Assembly: GCF_033568475.1 (NCBI RefSeq)
Contig: NW_027331840.1
Coordinates: 372,001-436,000 of the forward strand
Source: Henckelia pumila
Lineage: Eukaryota; Streptophyta; Magnoliopsida; Lamiales; Gesneriaceae
Reading direction: 5' to 3'
Length of the DNA stretch: 64,000 nucleotides
Below, in pieces: positions 33,701 through 44,469 of this stretch; within the stretch, counting starts at the first letter, position 1, and each line of letters starts with the position of its first letter. Both the position numbers and the translations under genes were made by a program. A model generated the notes under the pieces. It saw only the letters and a list, made by a program, of their open reading frames with translations. It searched no databases and was not told the DNA's origin.

Positions 33701-35685
33701 AATTTTACAAGTGTTCTTGTTAAATTTGAAATTTGTTTGGACACTAATAGTATCCTTGCATTGCAGTTGCCAATTGATTTAGAGCAGCTTGATAGAAGAG
33801 AACAACTAAAGAAGAGTGGCCTTGGAAAGGTAGAGTTTGCATAACTTAAAGTTTTTTTTATTATTTTTGGTGATAATACTTTCTTTTCTACTGCTATGGG
33901 TTAAGTTGAAAACTTGTAGTGATGGCCATATCATATTTTGACAGGTCATCATGTTTTTTTCCAAATCTGACGAGGAGACTACTGCCAACAGAAAACTCGC
34001 TAAAGAGTTGGTTGATAAATGGGTAAAGTATAACCTTTAATCCTATGTAATTGAAGAATTTGATACTTCCATTCTGCTTTCTCCTGCTCGAGTGTTATAG
34101 TTATTATATAGTGTATCACGACATTGAATTTAGTAATTTACTGGTTTTATTATGATAGGAACTATGGAGGGGTTCTAATTCTATTTCTAGGTCTAGAAAT
34201 GTGGAATTCTTGTGATATCTAATAAATTTACTCTTTTCTGATTTTATAATTATAATTTTTAATTCTAGCAATTTGAAATGTTAGTGAGAATCTTAATCAT
34301 TTTTTAACATTGGTTTCTTGAATCCGCTCAACTTTTTGAATGTTATTCACACAGAGCCGACCAATATTCAACAAAAGCACAAGGTTTGAAGATATGAAAA
34401 ACTTCGAGCAAGAACGGGTTTTCAGGAGCCCCCCCTCTGTTAAGAAGTATGTATCATATTTTCAGCAGCAGAAAATTTGTACGATAAATACATTGATAGA
34501 TGCATATTAAAATAATGGCTATTTTAAACCTCTGTAGGGTGATGAATAAAGCAGGAGCCATGGCATCCCGCGATGATGACCTTGATTTAGCTGAATTTTC
34601 ACAGTGAGTTCCTGTCTGAACGTGATTGTTTTTTAATCTGCTGGTTCTGTTTTTTAGAGTACACACCTAAGCTTCAGTGTTTCTCATAATTTGAAGGGGG
34701 GCAAAATCTGGTTCGTCATCCTCTAGGCAACATGCCTCGAGGCCTGAAGCAATGTCAATGGATTTTTTGGTGCGCCCTCAATCCAAGGTGGATCCAGATG
34801 AAGTTCGAGCTCGAGCTAAACTAGTGGTTCAGGATCAGCGTCGGGCAAAGGTTAGCCTTCTTTCTCCTTCGATACAATCTCATACAGAAAACCCACGTTT
34901 AGCATCCTGGAGTTGTCAGGAAGTATAAGCATTTAGATTCCCATTGTCAGAGTAGGTTGTTTGTCCAAAGAGAGAAACAGCTAAACCTTTCTTGGTTTTC
35001 TTGCATTTCTGATCATATACCATTTGAAGAACTATTTCATCCCTCTTTCATTTTTAACAGTGTGGTACCTTTTAGGTGGTTATTACTTATTTGTGGCTTT
35101 TCTATGAAAATATTAAAGTTGGATTTGAATCAACAGCAAATCCAAATATCTACTTTTTCAATGAGCCAAACTCCAATGTTAAATATTAAAGGCTTCTTAA
35201 TGTGGTCAAACAAGAGCCAAACTCCAAGGAAGCAATCGCTTACTGTGTGGTTCTATCATATGGACTGCTTTCTTTTTTGCGCGCTGGCTGAAGTTGAATC
35301 ACATTGTTTTCTTTCTTGCCTAGTTACTCAAACATTACTTCGTTAAATTTGATTTCACCATGTATTGAGAGATTGAGCACATTTTCCTTCTGTTTGCATT
35401 AATAAAATCCGTGATGTATGATTTCCGTCTGTTATGCACATCAGACCAGGTTTATGATATTTGATGGCCGTGGTCCTCACTCCTAAGTCCTAACCTATAA
35501 GACTGTGTCTGTGCTCATTCTCGTCTTAACTTTTTGGTTGTTCGATCACAAAGTTTACATGCTCAAATTTTTTTTAATGCCGACAGATGAACAAGAAGCT
35601 GCAACAACTGAAAGCACCAAAGCGGAAGCAGCTACAGGCAACCAAACTCAGTGTGGAGGGTCGTGGCATGGTGAAATACCTGTAG
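30703..35685 (+). CDS. IWS1: Transcription elongation factor IWS1 homologue, one apparent phase break
   Basis: IWS1 binds SPT6 and travels with RNA polymerase II in the nucleus; in Arabidopsis it acts in brassinosteroid-regulated transcription. Eleven exons fit: 30703-30722, 30983-31456, 32229-32345, 33239-33459, 33557-33686, 33767-33829, 33945-34022, 34355-34446, 34538-34603, 34697-34850 and 35587-35685. The N-terminal third is acidic and unstructured (YRDEDGEPLMDFDEDI); the TFIIS N-terminal domain follows in exons 4-8 (LPLLMDVLA, GVLNLLKNWLEPLPDGSLPN, LKKSGLGKVIMFFSKS); the basic tail ends GRGMVKYL. The exons sum to 1514 bases, one short of a whole number of codons. The loss lies at the A6 run 31151-31156, where RKRLIKKSAPEKD would be expected. 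It is either an assembly error or a real frameshift that would leave only a short N-terminal peptide. Confidence 0.88.
31668..31762 (+). repeat. Two-copy 46-bp tandem repeat in an IWS1 intron
   Basis: The unit ACTAGTAGTAACGAATAT ... CTTCTACCACGTGTAA occurs twice in a row in the second intron, with one or two differences. Each copy contains CACGTG. Confidence 0.85.
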
Positions 35686-35734
35686 TGCTCGACTGCTTGT
35701 TCAGAAATATATTTAAAACTATTGCAGTACAGGA

Positions 35735-35905
35735 GTGATGTATGGTAAACTACATTCCTTAGCAGTATGATGTTTGGTAAACTACATTCCTTTACAGTAG
35801 TGTTCGTGTGTGATGTATGGTAAACTACATTCCTTTACAGTAATATGGTAAACTACATTCCTTTACAGTAATATGGTAAACTACAGTCCTTAGCAGTGTG
35901 AGTTT
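35735..35905 (+). repeat. Short tandem repeat after the IWS1 stop codon
   Basis: Five copies of a 28-43 base unit with the core GGTAAACTACATTCCTT and TAGCAG or TACAGTA. They begin 50 bases after the stop codon and so probably lie in the 3' untranslated region or at the transcript end. Confidence 0.85.
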
Positions 35906-36679
35906 GGATACATGGATTCTGTTCTAGTAATCGTTTCAAAATCTCTGTTTTGGGATGAATGCCCTTTTTTTAAAGAACTAAAAAAAATTAAGATAAGTAC
36001 TTGACATGATTAAGAGGCGAATCCTTCCATCTTAATCAGAATTAGAGGCAGATCCTGCAAGAGCGACCGGTGTAGTTGCCCACAAATTATAAAATTCTTG
36101 ATATCGTTTTTATGAAAACCTGCATTTTTAACCGAATAGATAAAAATTTCTGATCCTAATTGGGGATTTAGCGGGTGTTTTTGATTATTTCATCTCTCAA
36201 GAGGTTTCTGTTTAAATTGGAAGCTAAATGATTAAATACGAATTTCTGCTCCCAGGAGGTGTGCGCGTGACATGGTATGATTTAATGAATTCACAAATCT
36301 TAATGTTAGCTCAATTACATGCTTACATTGTTAAAGATTAAAGATCAGATGAGTGATATAATAACTTTTAAAATTTTAAAACATCGATATTTGTTAGTGC
36401 GTAGATCAATCACAAGGTAAAAATTATGCAAATGCAACCCATTTTTCTTCGCCACGAGTACCAACTAAAACTCACTTGACGAGGTATCATCATCACTCCA
36501 TGTTATTCCCGTTTAACCCGCAAGACAAAACCTTTGGAATAGCTGAAGTTTTGATGGAACTTGCACCGTGACATTGTTGAAATTATTCTGTAAATACAAA
36601 AATCTTGGAACTCTCATACACGAGTCTGTTGAAAAGGAAGGGCCATCTGGAGCTTGTCTTTGATGGAAGGCGGATAAAT
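35906..36679. other. Spacer between the convergent IWS1 and VPS25 genes
   Basis: No gene or repeat is recognisable apart from the 3' ends of the two flanking genes. Confidence 0.5.
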
Positions 36680-39597
36680 TTACAGTGAAAATTTAACACC
36701 CTCGTCATCTGCTGAGGTTCCTTTGAAGATGGCAAGCTTCCCCTTATGCTCTAGCTGTTTCAAGGCTCGCATTAGAATTGTCCGGTCCATTCCATGAAGC
36801 TCTGGTTTCCACAGACAAACAAGACTGAGAATTCGTCCCAGTTGCAGCAATCATTAGAAAACAGATAAAAGGGAAAATAAAGGTCGTGTACCTGTCCCTC
36901 GAGACTCGACCCCCGAACGTATTTCCTCGACTGTCATGACACTATCCTCAAATCCATTATCCTTCACCTGATAAAACACAAGAGACTTCCTACATTGAGC
37001 AAAGATTTGAGGAAATCAGGACTTCAATGGAAAATTAGATTGATACTCACAAAGCGCAATATCAGGTCTGCCCAATCTTGGATCCGATGCCAAAGGATTA
37101 AACATTTTCTGTGACCTTTATCTAACCATTCTGCACGTCCTGTCGATTTTAATTAATAATATAAGCGATGGAACTTTTTATAAAGTTTCTATCAACTTAA
37201 TAATTCGGTATAACATGTACATACCTTCGGAAACCAAGGCTGACAGAAATGCCTCCCTAGCTTCATGACTTAAGGATCCTGAAGTATCATGACCGAACAT
37301 TTAAGCAACCACCAAAATCACAAATGTTTTGCTAAGATAGTCATAACCGAAATATAATAACAGGTCAATAGGACCCGATTACCAAGGTTTTCCCCCATGA
37401 AGACAATGATACAGTTGTCCAATCACCATGTCTAATTGGCACGAAGTAGCCATTTGCAAAGTGTCCAATATCCCAACTTTTAATGTTAGACAGGACTTGC
37501 GATGAGTTATGAAGGTATTAATCACTCCTTTTTAATTTGCATAATTTCCCTTGAAGGTCACTCCTGTGTTATAGCACTATTACATAGGCAATGCTATCCT
37601 ATAAGCATTTGAATGCTCTTCTATTCAAACGATATTTTCACCTACCCTACCACACAGATTATGTTATGCTCTATTTCAAAGGGTAAAGTTGTGATTATCC
37701 AACAAATGAAACCCAAAACAGGCATTATTTTTTGGGTGGATGCCGGCAGTTCAAATTTTGAGCAATAAATATGAAGTCTGATCACTATCCTGCTTAAAAA
37801 CAATCACAACCAATTTCCAAAACATCAATTTAGAAAGTAGAAAGCAAGAACCACTATTTACAGGTTGCGAGTCCAGTTCAATGTTAGTAAAGGACTTTGT
37901 TCAGCTGGTCGAAACTGAGTCAATTATTCTGTAAGTAGCGAGATACATTAAGTTAATTCCACAGAGACAGATGTCAAAGAATCGAAAGAGAGGAACAAAT
38001 AAAAAAAAACAGACAGATATATATCTCTTTGAAAGAAGAACTTAAACAGGGAGACTTACTTTCAATACTAGGATTACTGAACAATGGGAAATCTTCTTCC
38101 AGTCCAATGGTAAAGATTTTCTGAGTTCTGCAGAAATCAAGTATCAGCTCCTTCCAGAGTTGTATCTGTTTCTCTCTAGTTTCTCTAACCGGCTGCAAAC
38201 TATAGAATAAAAAAAAGTTATCATGTCAAAAGGACAAAGGTTTCACTTTGAAAGAGCCTGCATAACAGAATAAATGAAAAAATAATGTTTCAGCTCCAGA
38301 ACAACCCCATCCATAAATTTCGAAGAAAATCTAGCACGACTGCAACCAATTTCCATGGAAAAACATAAGATTTCACAGAAGTTGCTCATCTATCATATAC
38401 TTAAGGGAAATACAATACTAATGAATGGCATCCAACTTGGTAAAGTAGGCACCAGGCACTGAAATATCCGAAATTTGAAGCCAACCAGAAAAGATGAAAG
38501 ATTATGGATTTATGGTCATTGTTGAGAATTGAGATGCAATCACGAAAAGACTAGAAAAAACTCTAGTCACAGCGCCTGGGCCATGTAAGCCGACGTTCGT
38601 GGACATTGTCCTCAGAAAATCAAATCGTGTTTAAAGGCATTATCTCTCCAACATAACATCACAACTCCATGTACTCAATTCTAAATGTTACCGAAGGAGT
38701 AAACATCATATAAACCAACATCATCTGGCACACACGAAGTACGGCCCGACATATTCATTAATAAAGGAAGTCCACTAAGATAAGGAGTTCCTTTCATATT
38801 ATACGAAAACGACAAGGCAAAAGGTATTGCTTGATTCCAGACCTACTTCTTCGCCTAGCTTGAGTCAGCATGGTTCATCTATTCCAGTGTAAGCGCTCAA
38901 TCCCTACCTCAAGTTGCCTAAAAAGAAAAATCAACCACCACACTAACTCAACCACTGAGATTTGAGATGCTTGAAATGGTTAACATATCAACTCATCAAA
39001 AGTTGTGGCAAAGGCCAATGAATCAAAACAAGCAGGTTCAAGAAGCCTCGTAACTTGAGCACCTACAGGATATACTTGAATATAAACTGTGCGACCATAT
39101 CAAGGAAAAAAGGCGACCACTAGAGACTAAAATAAATTCAAGAAAACAACATAAGATTCTCATTGTTTCTAAAAAATTCCACTCAAAGAACACAGCAAAT
39201 TCCAATTTGGGGTGAAAATAAGCACAACATTTAAATGCTTCTTCATTATATCCTATCAATTCACAACCTTTTCCTTTTTGTGTATCCTTCAGTAATAAGA
39301 TACTTAATGAATTTCTCAAAATCCCCTCCTCAGCAAATTTGATCCAACCACTAATTTTTCGTTCACATCCTAAAATAAAGAAATAAGCCGAGGTTCTTAC
39401 AGCTTCAAACTGATAATCCATCAATAATGCCTACTTCATAGCAACAAAAAAAAATCCCAATATACACACCAAATTCAAGCGATAAAAATTATATTAAAAA
39501 AATTACAAAATGATAAACATGGGGAAGAGAGGTTTACGTGAAATAAGGAGGGTAGTTAAAGAAGTGGGGAAGCTTGAATTCACCCAACGTCCTGCAT
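36680..39597 (-). CDS. VPS25: ESCRT-II subunit VPS25, phase break in the first codons
   Basis: VPS25 is a small subunit of ESCRT-II, which sorts ubiquitinated membrane proteins into multivesicular bodies on endosomes. Six exons fit on the - strand: 39538-39597, 38060-38199, 37225-37278, 37051-37139, 36892-36967 and 36680-36801. The product has the two winged-helix domains (KLPHFFNYPPYFT, QPVRETREKQIQLWKELIL, GRAEWLDKGHRKCLILWH, GMDRTILMRALKQLEHKGKL) and ends TSADDEGVKFSL. The exons sum to 541 bases, one more than the 179-residue family length. The extra base lies between the ATG at 39597 and the conserved LGEFKLP, so the visible ATG runs into a stop after five codons. All other junctions are in phase. 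A sequence error, an alternative start or recent loss are all possible. A hAT element starts 230 bases upstream. Confidence 0.87.
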
Positions 39598-39826
39598 ATC
39601 TTCTTCTTTGCTCCGGATCAGATCTTCAAAGTCAGAAAATTTACAGAAAAATTAATTATGTAACGCAATAATTTTATTATTAAACCAAATCAGAATTCGA
39701 GGTGAGAATAGGAGTATTCCATCTTCCTATATCAATCGGGTCCCACCTCTTTTTCCTTTCTTTCTTTTGATGACGTGGAATTTGGGTGTTTTTTTCGGAT
39801 GTTCGTTGTTTCAAGCTAATTGTAAT

Positions 39827-41031
39827 CAGGGGCGGAGCCAGGATTCAAAAATACCTGGGGCTGGTTCCATCCCGTGCTAGACTGTACTGACAAATAAATA
39901 ATTAACTAAAAAATATGTAAATATTAACTTCATGAAAACATGAAGCAAAAGTAATTAATATTTAATTCCTTCAAAATCACGGAGCTAAAACACTACTGAA
40001 GTTGCGCTCTTCGATTCTTCTGATAATCAAACTTATTAATGATTAAATCGTTTTTAATTTTTTCTACCAAATCACATTCAATGTAGATTATCATAGAATC
40101 TGCGAAAAACTCTGCTTCCATGTTGTTACGAAGAGCTGTTTTAACGAGTTTCAATGCTGAAAATGATCGTTCTGTTGTAAATAATGAGAAATAATTTAAT
40201 ACATGATTATACAATATATTCGATTAGTACAAACAAATGTTAGAAAAAAAATGATTAACTGAGCATTTCAAAAATCCTAATTTCGATAATTGGAAAAATA
40301 GCCAATTAATTTGTTTAAAACTTTATATTCCAATAATTTGATCCTCTCATTAGTATGTAAATATGTGAAAATAATTTAATTAATCTTTCCAACAAACAAC
40401 ATGATTATAGTTGAAAATGCAAAATTTATTATGGTGCTTGTCTGCTTGCTCGGTTTTTGCACTTTTAATATAAAAAATATGGTGCACAGTGGGCACATTT
40501 CCCTCACATTCATTTTGGACTGAAGCTCGACACCAGCGGCAAACAACCAACAAATTACCCTCAAATCTCAATCTAACAAATAAGCCCCACCCTTAACTTT
40601 TGTCATCTAATGCAATCAGATCACGAAAGAATTACAACATAAAATAACACATTCAATTCTTGGAATTGAAGAACCAAAATAGAACAAATTAAACCAACAT
40701 TTGGCTCACCTCCTCTGAAAGTCGAGCTAGGGCAGGTAATAATTATTCACAAAAGTAGTGCCGACAATAGATTGCGATGAAAGCTTTTCAAATATGTGAT
40801 CAATTATAAATTTCAGCAACCAAAGATGGTGAATCGGTGGATTAAAGAGTGGAAGGCAAGAAGGGTTTCTGAAAATCTTCAGGGGAAAAAATCAAGAGAA
40901 GGGAGAGGGAGAAAGGGTGGAACCTTGTGGGGGCTACAAACACATTATAAAAATAAAACACTATTAATAATTTTTATAAAAAAATCAAGTGGAGTTGGAG
41001 CCCACAAAAGCCTAGGATGACTCCGCCCCTA
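39827..41031 (-). mobile_element. Internally deleted hAT DNA transposon
   Basis: The ends are CAGGGGCGGAGCC and, inverted, TAGGGGCGGAGTC, standard hAT termini. The flanks ATTGTAAT (39819-39826) and ATCGTAAT (41032-41039) form an 8-bp target duplication with one difference. On the - strand at 39993-40214 a frame contains TTERSFSALKLVKTALRNNM and ADSMIIYIE, the hAT C-terminal dimerisation region of the zinc-finger (TTF-type) transposases. At 1.2 kb it lacks most of the transposase and must depend on an intact relative. Confidence 0.9.
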
Positions 41032-41054
41032 ATCGTAATAGTTTGTAAATCAAG

Positions 41055-41206
41055 GATCAGTTCATGCTGTCCTTAGGGCTTACTATCTCAAGGCAGCATG
41101 AATGATCCAATCAATCTGCAGATCAAATGATTTGATCTAAAGATTGATTCTAGTCATTCGATCTGTCTTTGGATAGCAATCTTAAGGGCAGCATCGATCA
41201 AACCGT
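41055..41206. mobile_element. Foldback MITE-like palindrome
   Basis: The left half (TCATGCTGTCCTTAGGGCTTA, CAGATCAAATGATTTGATCT) pairs loosely with the right half (CTTAAGGGCAGCATCGATCA) when inverted, with the centre AGATCAAATGATTTGATCT being a perfect palindrome. No clear target duplication was found. Confidence 0.5.
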
Positions 41207-41293
41207 AAATCACATTGATCATCGAATAATGCTTTCGAGATGATAGGATCAAGTAGTAATTTCAACTTAATAACGTGGGTAATTAAATAAGAT

Positions 41294-41502
41294 TAGAGGT
41301 GAGTTTTCACTATATCGTATCAAAAATATTGGTATGAAAAAAATTCATATTGATATCGATATTGAAATTTTGATATTAAAAAAATTCATACTAATACCGT
41401 ATAGATATCCCAAAAAAAATTCAATGAACCAAGAAAATATCTGATAAAATTTCGATACGATATCTCGAAAAGTCGATATTTTGGTTCGGTATCACAACCC
41501 TA
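41294..41502. mobile_element. 209-bp hAT-like non-autonomous element
   Basis: It begins TAGAGGTGAG and ends CACAACCCTA, a loose inverted pair, with flanks AATAAGAT (41286-41293) and ACTAAGAT (41503-41510), an 8-bp duplication with one difference. The interior is rich in GATAT and ATACCG words typical of a common plant repeat class. Confidence 0.65.
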
Positions 41503-41510
41503 ACTAAGAT

Positions 41511-42274
41511 AGCCTGACAAACTTTTTTTCAATTGATAATTGCTCGTTGAAACAAAACTATATTGCCAAAGCCAATAGCTGTTCTTTAGGTGGAATTTTA
41601 AGGTACTGACTCAACAAATATAATGTCGATATTTAATAATACATATAATGTCTATTAAAAAAATCAATTATCTCATCTGAATTAACAAACTTTCATTTTT
41701 GAAGAGGAAATCATGTGTACTAATTTACAATCAGAAAATAAAATCATTTAGCTATTGCATGATTCCATTTTTGTGTTGTTTGTTAGATATGTCTCCCAAA
41801 ATTAGTACACTAACTACCCTATATGAATATCCACCAAAGCCATTACAAACTAAAACAGTTAGTAGATAACTAAACCAAAAAATAAAATTTTGGCATAAAT
41901 TCCTGGTTAGTGTCACAAAATGAAATAAAAAAAAAATTGGGGGTTGGGTAGTAGTGTACTAGTAGGCCTCACCTCAATAATGCAACTTCACCATCAAGGT
42001 TTTATTGATTGTCTGGTTTGGTATCATCCAATCTAAGTTCTCAGTTGACATTAATTATGTGGTCCTCCACATGTTTTTTCCTTTTACTTTATTATTGGGA
42101 AAAACAAAAAATTTAAATGTGTCACACGAGCTAACCTAACAATTCCCATACGTATGGAATTATACTGAAATATTACAAAACAAAAGTTACATTAAAAATC
42201 AAGAATAATTATTTTTAAAATAACCATCTAATATGCTTGTTGGCCCATATTTATAACTACTGAAACAAGAGTAT
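41511..42274. other. AT-rich spacer, nothing recognised
   Basis: No open frame with known motifs and no repeat structure stands out. The right edge includes the left copy of the LINE target duplication. Confidence 0.5.
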
Positions 42275-42919
42275 TTACATGGTGATCGACGGGGTCAAAT
42301 GTTAGAGGATTTGGGGTGGAGCTTATATCTTTTTTCTGATTTTCGAAAAGCAAAATCCCTTGACAATAGGTGCTTAGACTTTGTGAGGGATAAACGTGAG
42401 ATTAAGTGGTTAGCGCCACCAACAAATGCTTTGAAATTTAATATCGATGTAGCTATCCATCCTACTTTGAATCAAGCAAGTATTGGAGGTGTTGTGAGAG
42501 ATTGTCAAGATCGTTTACTGTTAGTTTTTGGAAAGCAAATTACTCAATCTCTGTCAGTTGTGCATGGTGAGCTATTGACAATCAGGGAAGGAGTTAATCT
42601 TCTTTACGAAAAGGATTTTCAAAAGGTGCAAATTGAATCAGATTTCTTATTGGCAGTGCAAGCAGTAACTATCAAACAGAACATTTGGGATATATCGGTG
42701 TCTGTGCTGAGAAATTATTGTCATTGTTGAAAGAGCCAGTGGTTTCTAGAATTCGACATATTCGTAGAGAAGCTAATAATGTAGCGCATCAATTGGCTCA
42801 ATTTGTTATTTCTTCCCAGTTACTTTTTTTTGGTAAATGATGAATTTTCTTCTTGGTTTGTTAGACTTGTAATGAATGATTATTCTCAATAAAATTGCGA
42901 GCTTTTCAGTAAAAAAAAA
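42275..42919 (+). mobile_element. 5'-truncated LINE with RNase H and poly-A tail
   Basis: The 645-bp piece is the 3' end of a plant LINE. It encodes the RNase H (RVT_3) domain at 42299-42730 with the active acidic positions in KFNIDVAIH, HGELLTIREG and QIESDFLLAVQ. A one-base shift follows, after which the domain end continues in another frame (RIRHIRREANNVAHQLAQF). The end is AATAAAATTGCGAGC and a run of A. The flanks AACAAGAGTAT (42264-42274) and AACGAGAGTAT (42920-42930) look like the target duplication. It is dead on arrival as a truncated copy. Confidence 0.85.
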
Positions 42920-42930
42920 AACGAGAGTAT

Positions 42931-44469
42931 AATATAATATATGAAAAAAAGATGTCGGAGCTATTTATTTATTATTATTATTTTTTTAAAAAACCTTTTT
43001 TTAAAAGTAGTTTTCATTTGTTCTGAATAATTTTTGAATGGAATAAATAATTGTAAATAAATAAAAATTAACATTATAGTTGAAAAGTTTGGGGGATCGT
43101 ACCAAGATAATTGATTTACTATGTTTCTTTTTTATAATATAGAGTATACGTTGCAAATATGTAACCATGAAGAGGCGAAAATTTAATTTTTAGAAGAAGA
43201 ATAAATAATTGTGGAACCATAAAGTAACTTGAATAAATTTACTTATCCATCAGGATTCGGGAATTTAATTATAATTTTTTTAACGGTGGAATTTCATTCT
43301 CAATCATGCTACGGAAGGCCAATATATATTACCAAATTTTAATGTATCCTTTTGTTTGTTTGAAAGGTCAACATTGGACTTTTCAAATGAACATGGCAGT
43401 AACAAATTTTCACTCCATCATCATTATCATTATCAAAGCCGAACATTACCCAGTCCAAACCGTGCACTCACATGGACCCCACTGTCTCTATTCAGCAAAT
43501 CATCTCTCCAGTTTCTAATCTCCAATTTTACGTGTACTCTTGTTTGTCTCTCTGTAAAAAGAAATTTTTTTTTAAGTAATCCATGTTTTGTGCAATAATC
43601 TTTGTTTTGCTGTCTTCTTCAAAAGGTTAGATTCCTTCATAGATTAGAATTTACTGCTTTTGATTTTTCAGAGCTTTAAAGCCCAAGAAAGCAGCCTTTA
43701 GTATTGGTAATTTACCCTTTTCCTCTCATTGATCCATTCACCTTCTTTGCCTGTCTTTTTAATAGGTACATGTATGCTTGAAAGGCTCTTTATTTTTCAC
43801 TCATCGCTCTTTCGTGCATAAAGTTTGTCCTTTTTTTGTAAAGTTGAATTTTTTTACTCTTTTTCTTGGGATTTCTAGATGCTCATTTTTGGATTTGTAA
43901 TTCGATGAAAGTTGAAAATTTGGATGAAGTGAGATGCAATTGAGCTGATTTGGAAGTTGGTACTTGATTTTGTGATGGTTCGGATTTTGTGCCTTCTCGA
44001 AAGCATGACTCCGAATTTTCAACTTTCAGAATCTTGAAGCATTTGTTTTCAAGTTGGCAACTTTGATCTGAAAGTTCATGGATGATTGGTTTTTATGCGC
44101 CGGCTTGTTGAATTAGCTTTTCAGTGGAAAAGTGGTGCGCTTGGGCCGTTGATTTTTTGGGTTTTTAGTTTTTGATTTGGATTTTTTCAATTATGAACGC
44201 TTTTGCAGAATTGACCATATTGCAGGCAGTTTTAACTGGTTGTGTAGGGAAAGAGTGCCTCTTGATTGTGCAAATTACTTCACAAGTTTTTATTTTTTTA
44301 TTTGAAAGAACTGTAAACTCTCCATTTTTTTGCTTTTCAATTTTATAGATCTCACATTTCACTTGTTTCTGAAGTGTATTTATTGAATTTTTAGGACATT
44401 GTAACTTATAGTATTGTGAATAACCGTGCCGTGCTTGATAGATAAGGGGGCAGATTGGTGTGAGGAATC
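42931..44469 (+). promoter_or_regulatory. Upstream region and leader of the XLG3 pseudogene
   Basis: The DNA is AT-rich without coding motifs. A change in texture near 43540-43700, with CT-rich stretches, suggests the ancient transcript start, and the T-rich 43700-44460 part looks like a leader intron. This is an inference from composition only. Confidence 0.35.

Noticed and set aside
42299-42730. A host RNase H-like gene
   Set aside because: The frame is followed by the rest of the domain in another frame, then a poly-A run and a target duplication, so it is a truncated LINE.
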